From: Micavibrio sp. UBA2638
GTDB lineage: Bacteria > Pseudomonadota > Alphaproteobacteria > Micavibrionales > Micavibrionaceae
DNA length: 9,526 nt
Assembly: GCA_002359735.1 (NCBI GenBank)
Contig: DENS01000011.1
Span: 1,736-11,261, forward strand
Reading direction: 5' to 3'
In this document: positions 5,802 through 9,526 of the stretch, in pieces
Numbering within the stretch: the stretch's first letter is position 1
How the letters are laid out: every line of letters starts with the position of its first letter
Notes under the pieces: model-generated
The model's database searches: none
Seen by the model: the letters and a program-made list of their open reading frames with translations, nothing else
Told to the model about the DNA's origin: nothing
Made by a program: the position numbers and the translations under genes

Positions 5802-6875
5802 CTAAAGGGAAAATTTATCCAGAACGACAACATTGTCGTATCCAAGGGCCTGTAAATATTCGGCGGCCTGCACGCTTCGTACATTTCCGGCGCAGACAAA
5901 GGCAAGAATTTTATCCCGTGGCAATTCTCCGTGACGGGCCGGAATTTCAGAGACTTCTATATGCAGGGCGCCTGCGATGGGGTCCTGCTTTATTTCCGCC
6001 CCGGTTCGTACATCCACGATCTGGTGATTTTGCGGCTTTAATTCTTGCATGCTGATGATGTCGATCATGGCTGTATCGTCCTTTGTTTTGTGATCTATCC
6101 AGTTTTTTCCCGCATGCGCACAAACAGCGCAGTCTTTGTTTTTTGTGACATGTAAATTTTGTATGCGGTGGGTTTTGAAATCAAAATTTATAAATTGGCC
6201 GGGTTCGGCCTGTTTAAAACCCGCCAAATGCATAAGCGCCAGATGGGCCTGGTACAGGCCGGTTATTCCGGCCGCGGTTCCCAATACGCCCGCTTCGTTG
6301 CAATTGCGTGCATCTGTCGGCAGGGCGGGAAACAGGCAATGATAACAAGGTCTATCGGCGCTATAGCCCGCAAAAATACCGCATTGCCCGGCATATTGAT
6401 TAACGCTCGCGCTTAATAGAGGGGTCTCTGTTTGTATGGATAATTCATTAAGCCATGTTTTGGTTTTAAAATTATCACTGCCGTCAAAGATTAAATCGAA
6501 TCGGGGCTTTGGAACGCTATCCGCCCCTATGCGCGTTGTTACTGCGGTGACTGTGATATCCGGGTTTATGGCGCGGGCATAATTGGCGGCCAGCTGCGCT
6601 TTATTTTGGTGCTGATCAGTAGTTTTAAAGATGGTCTGGCGGTGTAAATTGGACAGACTGACCGTGTCATCATCATAAATGGTAATGTGTCCGACCCCGG
6701 CGCCCGCCAGATAAGGAAGCGACGCAGCGCCGAGCCCGCCTGCACCAACCATCAGAATATGCGCGTTTTTCAGGCGCATTTGCGCCGCGATATCAAAATC
6801 CGGCAAGGATAGGTGGCGCTGGTAACGCTGCATTTCTTCTGCTGATAGGGGGGGCTTGGTGGTGGCCGAGGGCAT
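5802..6875 (-). CDS. thiF: ThiF/MoeB-type adenylyltransferase fused to a rhodanese domain
   Basis: A 357-residue cytoplasmic enzyme. The E1-like domain (about 15-255) has the ATP-binding GAGGLG (44-49), the acidic pair in FDGSDNF (Asp131, Asp134), zinc-site cysteine pairs CYHC (177, 180) and CAVC (249, 252), and RNCNEAGVLG with Cys192 aligned to the sulfur-carrying cysteine of E. coli ThiF (Cys184). The rhodanese domain (about 270-357) has IVDVRTGAE and the active loop CAGNVRS, with Cys328 and Arg333. The E1 domain adenylates the C-terminal glycine of ThiS. The rhodanese cysteine could carry the persulfide, as in MOCS3/Uba4-type fusions. It is last in the thi operon, starting 8 bp after thiG, with GAAGGA as ribosome site. 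Similar fusions are often labelled MoeB, so service to MoaD as well as ThiS is possible. The operon context favours ThiF. Confidence 0.9.
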   Translation of the reverse strand: MPSATTKPPLSAEEMQRYQRHLSLPDFDIAAQMRLKNAHILMVGAGGLGAASLPYLAGAGVGHITIYDDDTVSLSNLHRQTIFKTTDQHQNKAQLAANYARAINPDITVTAVTTRIGADSVPKPRFDLIFDGSDNFKTKTWLNELSIQTETPLLSASVNQYAGQCGIFAGYSADRPCYHCLFPALPTDARNCNEAGVLGTAAGITGLYQAHLALMHLAGFKQAEPGQFINFDFKTHRIQNLHVTKNKDCAVCAHAGKNWIDHKTKDDTAMIDIISMQELKPQNHQIVDVRTGAEIKQDPIAGALHIEVSEIPARHGELPRDKILAFVCAGNVRSVQAAEYLQALGYDNVVVLDKFSL

Positions 6876-6883
6876 GATCGTCT

Positions 6884-7696
6884 TTATCCTTCGTGGCTTT
6901 GGTGCCAGAACGGCTTATCGATCAGTGGCGTGGATGGGGTTGCGCTTTCTTGCCGGGCTATAATGCCTGCCAGATATGCTTCCCGCCCAGCCTCTATGCC
7001 CTTGGCAAAGGCATGGGCCATTTCGGGCGGATGACCGGCTTTTGCCACGGCGGTATTTAACAGGACGGCGTCATAGCCCATTTCCATTGCGGCCGCGGCA
7101 TGGGATGGGGCTCCGATCCCGGCGTCAATAACCATGGTGATATCTGAAAAGCGTTCCCGCAGCTGCTTTAAGGCATAGATATTGTTAAGACCGCGCCCCG
7201 ATCCAATAGGCGCCCCCCAGGGCATCAGGATCTTACACCCCAAATCCACCAGCGATTGTCCCAGAATTAAATCATCTGTCATGTATGGGAATACGTTAAA
7301 GCCTTTATCAATTAGTATTTCTGCGGCTTTTAGTAATTTAAACGGGTGTGGGTGCAATGTATAGTCATCGCCGATGACTTCCAGCTTGATCCAGTTCGTT
7401 TCAAAAATCTCGCGCGCCATTTCGGCGGTGGTGACGGCTTCGTCTATTTCCTGGCACCCTGCGGTATTGGGAAGAATCGGCAGTTTAAAGTCCTTGATGA
7501 TATTCCAGAATTGTTGCCCTTTTCCTGCCGCGTTTTCACGGCGCAACGACACGGTAAGAAGGCCGGGATTGGCGCGCTCTATCGCATTTTGTAAATCCTT
7601 GGGGGATGGATAGGCCGCGGTGCCTAAAAACAGCCGGGATTGTAAAATGGTATTGTCAATAGACAGCGAATGGGCGCATGTGTCGGTCTGGGGCAT
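6884..7696 (-). CDS. thiG: Thiazole synthase ThiG
   Basis: A 270-residue cytoplasmic TIM-barrel enzyme. It forms the thiazole phosphate moiety of thiamine from deoxyxylulose 5-phosphate, dehydroglycine and the sulfur of ThiS thiocarboxylate. Family motifs in order are RLFLGTAAYPS, LTVSLRR, ILPNTAGC, NWIKLEVIGDD with the imine-forming Lys104, FPYMTDD, the phosphate-binding MPWGAPIGSGRGL, and DAGIGAPSHAAAAMEMGYDAVLLNTA in two adjacent blocks. All are intact. The start at 7696 is chosen because AAGGAGGG, which also encodes the last codons of thiS, lies just upstream; an in-frame TTG at 7726 would overlap thiS further. The N-terminal 15 or so residues are longer than in some homologues. The gene follows thiS by 7 bp and precedes thiF by 8 bp. 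Confidence 0.96.
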   Translation of the reverse strand: MPQTDTCAHSLSIDNTILQSRLFLGTAAYPSPKDLQNAIERANPGLLTVSLRRENAAGKGQQFWNIIKDFKLPILPNTAGCQEIDEAVTTAEMAREIFETNWIKLEVIGDDYTLHPHPFKLLKAAEILIDKGFNVFPYMTDDLILGQSLVDLGCKILMPWGAPIGSGRGLNNIYALKQLRERFSDITMVIDAGIGAPSHAAAAMEMGYDAVLLNTAVAKAGHPPEMAHAFAKGIEAGREAYLAGIIARQESATPSTPLIDKPFWHQSHEG

Positions 7697-7703
7697 GATG
7701 GGT

Positions 7704-7919
7704 TTACCCTCCTTGCATGGGGGCAAGAATTTCGATTATATCCCCATCGTCCAGAAAAGTTTGCGCCCAATCACCTTTTGGAATAACTGTACGGTTGCGG
7801 GCCACGGCGATCATCATTTCGATGACTTCTTCCTGTGCCAGAACGTCATAAAGATTAAGTGGGGCCTCAAAATCTTTAGGCAGCCCGTTGATTGTCAGTT
7901 TTATTTGTTGCTTGTCCAT
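7704..7919 (-). CDS. thiS: Sulfur carrier protein ThiS
   Basis: A 71-residue ubiquitin-like carrier. It ends in the required Gly-Gly (70-71), which is adenylated by ThiF and converted to the thiocarboxylate that donates sulfur to ThiG. Typical features are the N-terminal strand IKLTINGLP, VIEMMIAVARNRTVIPK in the middle, and the LDDGDIIEILAPMQGG end. The start lies inside thiO: the two coding regions overlap by 44 bp in different frames. No ribosome site stands out, so translational coupling to thiO is likely. Confidence 0.95.
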   Translation of the reverse strand: MDKQQIKLTINGLPKDFEAPLNLYDVLAQEEVIEMMIAVARNRTVIPKGDWAQTFLDDGDIIEILAPMQGG

Positions 7920-8904
7920 GGGTTAACAGGTTCCAGTATGTGTTTGTTTGTCCGTGTATGTAGTCCGTTATGGCTTCTGCCATGACAGGGCCCAGTAAAA
8001 AGCCGTGACGGAACAGGCCGTTTGCGCTTATCACATTTTTTTGCACTTTGATACGGGGCAGATTATCAGGATAAGACGGGCGTATGCCAGTGCTAAGTTC
8101 TAAAATTTCTGCTTCGCCAAAGCTGGGGTGTAATGAATACAGCGCGCTCATCAGCTCCATTGAAGAACGCAGCGAAACGTGATTGCCCTCATCGCTTTCG
8201 ATAATGGTGGCGCCGATCATAAACACATGATCTGGTCTGGGGATAATATAAAGCGGGTAGCGCGGATGCATCAGGCGCAAGGGCCGTGAAAGGCTAAATT
8301 CAGGATTGCGTACGATGGCGATTTCGCCCTTCACACCCCGCAGGGTTTCATCCCCGCTCATGCCGCGGCAATCAATTATGATATCGGCGTCCAGCTGTTC
8401 GGGCGTTGCGGCCTGCTGATGGATGGTGATATCGTTTTTTACGGCGTCGATTAAGGCCGCTATGGCGCGGCGCGGCTCGATATGCGCTTCCGGGGGCAAG
8501 AACAGACCAGATTTAAATTTATCGGGCAGGGCGGGTTCCACCATAGATGGGGATATTTGCGCAGATGCCATGTTATCTGGCAGAAAAGCGGCAAAACGCT
8601 CCAGCGCGTGACGGTCTTCCGGGTGGGCGATGAACAGGCTGCCGTTCTGATGAAATCCGCAATCCAGCGGCGCGGCTTTCCAGATTTCAATGCCGTGTAG
8701 CCCTGCTTCAACCCATGCCATGTCCATATGCTCGATTTCACTATACGGCGCCAACATGCCCCCCGCCATCCAACTGGCGTTTTTCGCGGCCAAAGCGGCC
8801 GGATCGTAGAGCGAGATGCGGTGGTTCTCGTTTTGGCGCTGCAAGCTATAAGCGCAGCTCAAGCCCATAATACCGGCGCCCAGAATGGAGATGTGTTTTG
8901 TCAT
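7876..8904 (-). CDS. thiO: Glycine oxidase ThiO (FAD-dependent)
   Basis: A 342-residue cytoplasmic flavoprotein of the D-amino-acid oxidase family. It oxidises glycine to the imine (dehydroglycine) used by ThiG under aerobic conditions. The N-terminus is a Rossmann FAD site, ISILGAGIMGLS with G9-x-G11-x-x-G14, ending the second strand at SLYDPA. Then come NASWMAGGMLAPYSE, the substrate-domain strands YPLYIIPRPDHVFMIGATI, and the C-terminal flavin-contact motif STGIRPSYPDNLPRI with NGLFRHGFLLGP. ATG 8904 puts the glycine motif at the usual distance from the start; an in-frame start at 8967 would add 21 unrelated residues. The ribosome site is weak. It is first in the operon and overlaps thiS by 44 bp. 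No TPP riboswitch is seen upstream. Confidence 0.95.
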   Translation of the reverse strand: MTKHISILGAGIMGLSCAYSLQRQNENHRISLYDPAALAAKNASWMAGGMLAPYSEIEHMDMAWVEAGLHGIEIWKAAPLDCGFHQNGSLFIAHPEDRHALERFAAFLPDNMASAQISPSMVEPALPDKFKSGLFLPPEAHIEPRRAIAALIDAVKNDITIHQQAATPEQLDADIIIDCRGMSGDETLRGVKGEIAIVRNPEFSLSRPLRLMHPRYPLYIIPRPDHVFMIGATIIESDEGNHVSLRSSMELMSALYSLHPSFGEAEILELSTGIRPSYPDNLPRIKVQKNVISANGLFRHGFLLGPVMAEAITDYIHGQTNTYWNLLTHGQATNKTDNQRAA

Positions 8905-9002
8905 TGCTCTATCGTTTTTGGTTTCTTGAGATGTACAGAAAACTAGACCATTGGCACAAAAATTCAAAGAGGTTAATTCTAGTGGTCAGTTAAAATCGGC
9001 GC

Positions 9003-9031
9003 TTGTGTTTCGGGCTGGCTTTGGGCATAAG
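9003..9031 (+). promoter_or_regulatory. Possible promoter of the exported alanine-rich protein
   Basis: TTGTGT (9003-9008) and CATAAG (9026-9031) are 17 bp apart. The predicted transcript start near 9038 leaves a leader of about 27 nt containing GGGAG. The -10 match is only fair. Confidence 0.35.
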
Positions 9032-9064
9032 AACTATTGTTTTTGTATATTTGGGAGTTATAGA

Positions 9065-9418
9065 ATGAAAAAACACTTGTTAATAACTGCACTATGCGGC
9101 GCTCTTTCTGTGCCCGCTTTTGCCGGTGATAAGGATATGAGCTGCGCGGAAATTGCTGTTGAGATGGAGGAATTGGCCGCAATCGAAACCGCTGCGGGTA
9201 ATGCAGAAACTGCCGATGCCGTCGCAAATGCTGCCGGTTCTGCTGCAATACAAGGGGCGGCGATGAGCGGCGCTGGCTCAATTCCGTTTTTTGGCAGTAT
9301 CGCCAATGTTGCTTCCGCGGTGACGTCCAGCAATGCGCGCCAGGCCCGCGAAGATGCTGAAAAGGCGGAAAAACGTATGATTAAACTAGAGACGATTGCC
9401 GATATGAAAGGCTGCTAG
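9065..9418 (+). CDS. Small exported alanine-rich protein, function unknown
   Basis: A 117-residue protein with a classical signal peptide (MKKH start, hydrophobic stretch, likely cleavage after AFA at 20), so probably periplasmic or secreted. The mature part starts GDKDMSCAEI. It has a glutamate- and alanine-rich helical part (about 27-57), a glycine-rich hydrophobic segment around GAGSIPFFGSIANVASAV (about 69-86), and a charged C-terminal helix rich in Ala, Glu and Lys ending in Cys117. The two mature cysteines, Cys27 and Cys117, could join the ends. The hydrophobic centre could insert in or lie on a membrane. I do not recognise a named family. GGGAG (9053-9057) lies 7 nt before ATG 9065; the frame is open upstream, but those codons lack a ribosome site. 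It is divergent from thiO and followed by a hairpin and a tRNA. Confidence 0.8.
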   Translation: MKKHLLITALCGALSVPAFAGDKDMSCAEIAVEMEELAAIETAAGNAETADAVANAAGSAAIQGAAMSGAGSIPFFGSIANVASAVTSSNARQAREDAEKAEKRMIKLETIADMKGC

Positions 9419-9445
9419 TCTGGATTTATCTTTAAAATCTTTGAT

Positions 9446-9475
9446 ACGCCCCTTGCTTTTTTAAAGTAGGGGCGT
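9446..9475 (+). terminator. Terminator-like hairpin between the exported protein gene and the tRNA
   Basis: ACGCCCCT (9446-9453) and AGGGGCGT (9468-9475) form a perfect 8-bp stem. Inside it CTTT/AAAG can also pair. Only TATATAAA follows rather than a T-run, so termination strength is uncertain. The position right after a stop codon supports the call. Confidence 0.6.
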
Positions 9476-9495
9476 TATATAAAGGTCTTCCTTGT

Positions 9496-9526
9496 CGCGG
9501 GATGGAGCAGTCCGGTAGCTCGTCAG
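9496..9526 (+). tRNA. Initiator tRNA-fMet(CAU), 5' part only, cut by the window end
   Basis: The bases from CGCGG through GGAGCAG and GGTAGCTCGTCAG match the acceptor 5' strand, D-arm and start of the anticodon arm of bacterial initiator tRNA. The D-stem GAGC/GCTC and the GG of the D-loop are visible. The leading C, unpaired in initiator tRNAs, is consistent with fMet. The anticodon lies outside the window, so the identity rests on this 5' match. Confidence 0.85.

Noticed and set aside
8460..8741. 93-codon minus-strand frame within thiO
   Set aside because: It is in the wrong frame inside intact thiO, has no start signal and a basic, Trp-rich shadow translation.
8905..9064. TPP riboswitch upstream of thiO
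   Set aside because: Neither strand shows the conserved thi-box elements.
1..9526. CRISPR array, insertion sequence or prophage
   Set aside because: No regularly spaced repeats, transposase, integrase or terminal inverted repeats were seen.

Overview
The window is most likely from an alphaproteobacterium of moderate GC content. The reasons are the ThiO-ThiS-ThiG order, the form of the inorganic pyrophosphatase and the cold-shock protein, a TlpA/AhpC-like exported redoxin and an MFS carrier with a typical proline- and acid-rich tail. The genus cannot be fixed from the sequence alone. Most of it reads as ordinary chromosome with short transcription units and clear intrinsic terminators. One AT-rich gene at the left edge looks acquired.

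Layout. Positions 81-794 (+): a DUF6602-like protein with a PD-(D/E)xK-type nuclease motif, in AT-rich DNA. 1004-1711 (+): a ZIP-family metal permease with its own promoter and terminator. 1751-2071 (-): a small lipoprotein, convergent with it. 2348-2557 (+): a CspA-type cold-shock protein with promoter and terminator. 2718-3986 (-): a 12-TM MFS transporter, divergent from 4067-4690 (+), an exported thioredoxin-fold protein with a WCxxC site. 4742-4995 (+): a compact unit with promoter, strong ribosome site, a 37-codon ORF and terminator; its product is unrecognised. 5155-5703 (+): inorganic pyrophosphatase with all family active-site residues. 5802-8904 (-): a thiamine thiazole operon read thiO-thiS-thiG-thiF, in which ThiF carries a C-terminal rhodanese domain. 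9065-9418 (+): a small exported alanine-rich protein. 9496-9526 (+): the first 31 bases of an initiator tRNA, cut by the window end.

How the genes work together. The only clear pathway is the thi operon. ThiO oxidises glycine to an imine. The ThiF E1 domain adenylates the ThiS C-terminal Gly-Gly. Sulfur is passed on, plausibly through the fused rhodanese cysteine, to form ThiS thiocarboxylate. ThiG builds the thiazole ring from this, dehydroglycine and deoxyxylulose phosphate. No thiC, thiD or thiE and no TPP riboswitch are seen here. The other genes are independent housekeeping or envelope functions.

I do not see a convincing new multi-gene system. The best leads are the complete but unrecognised 37-codon gene at 4742-4995, the AT-rich nuclease-like gene at the left edge, and the ThiF-rhodanese fusion.
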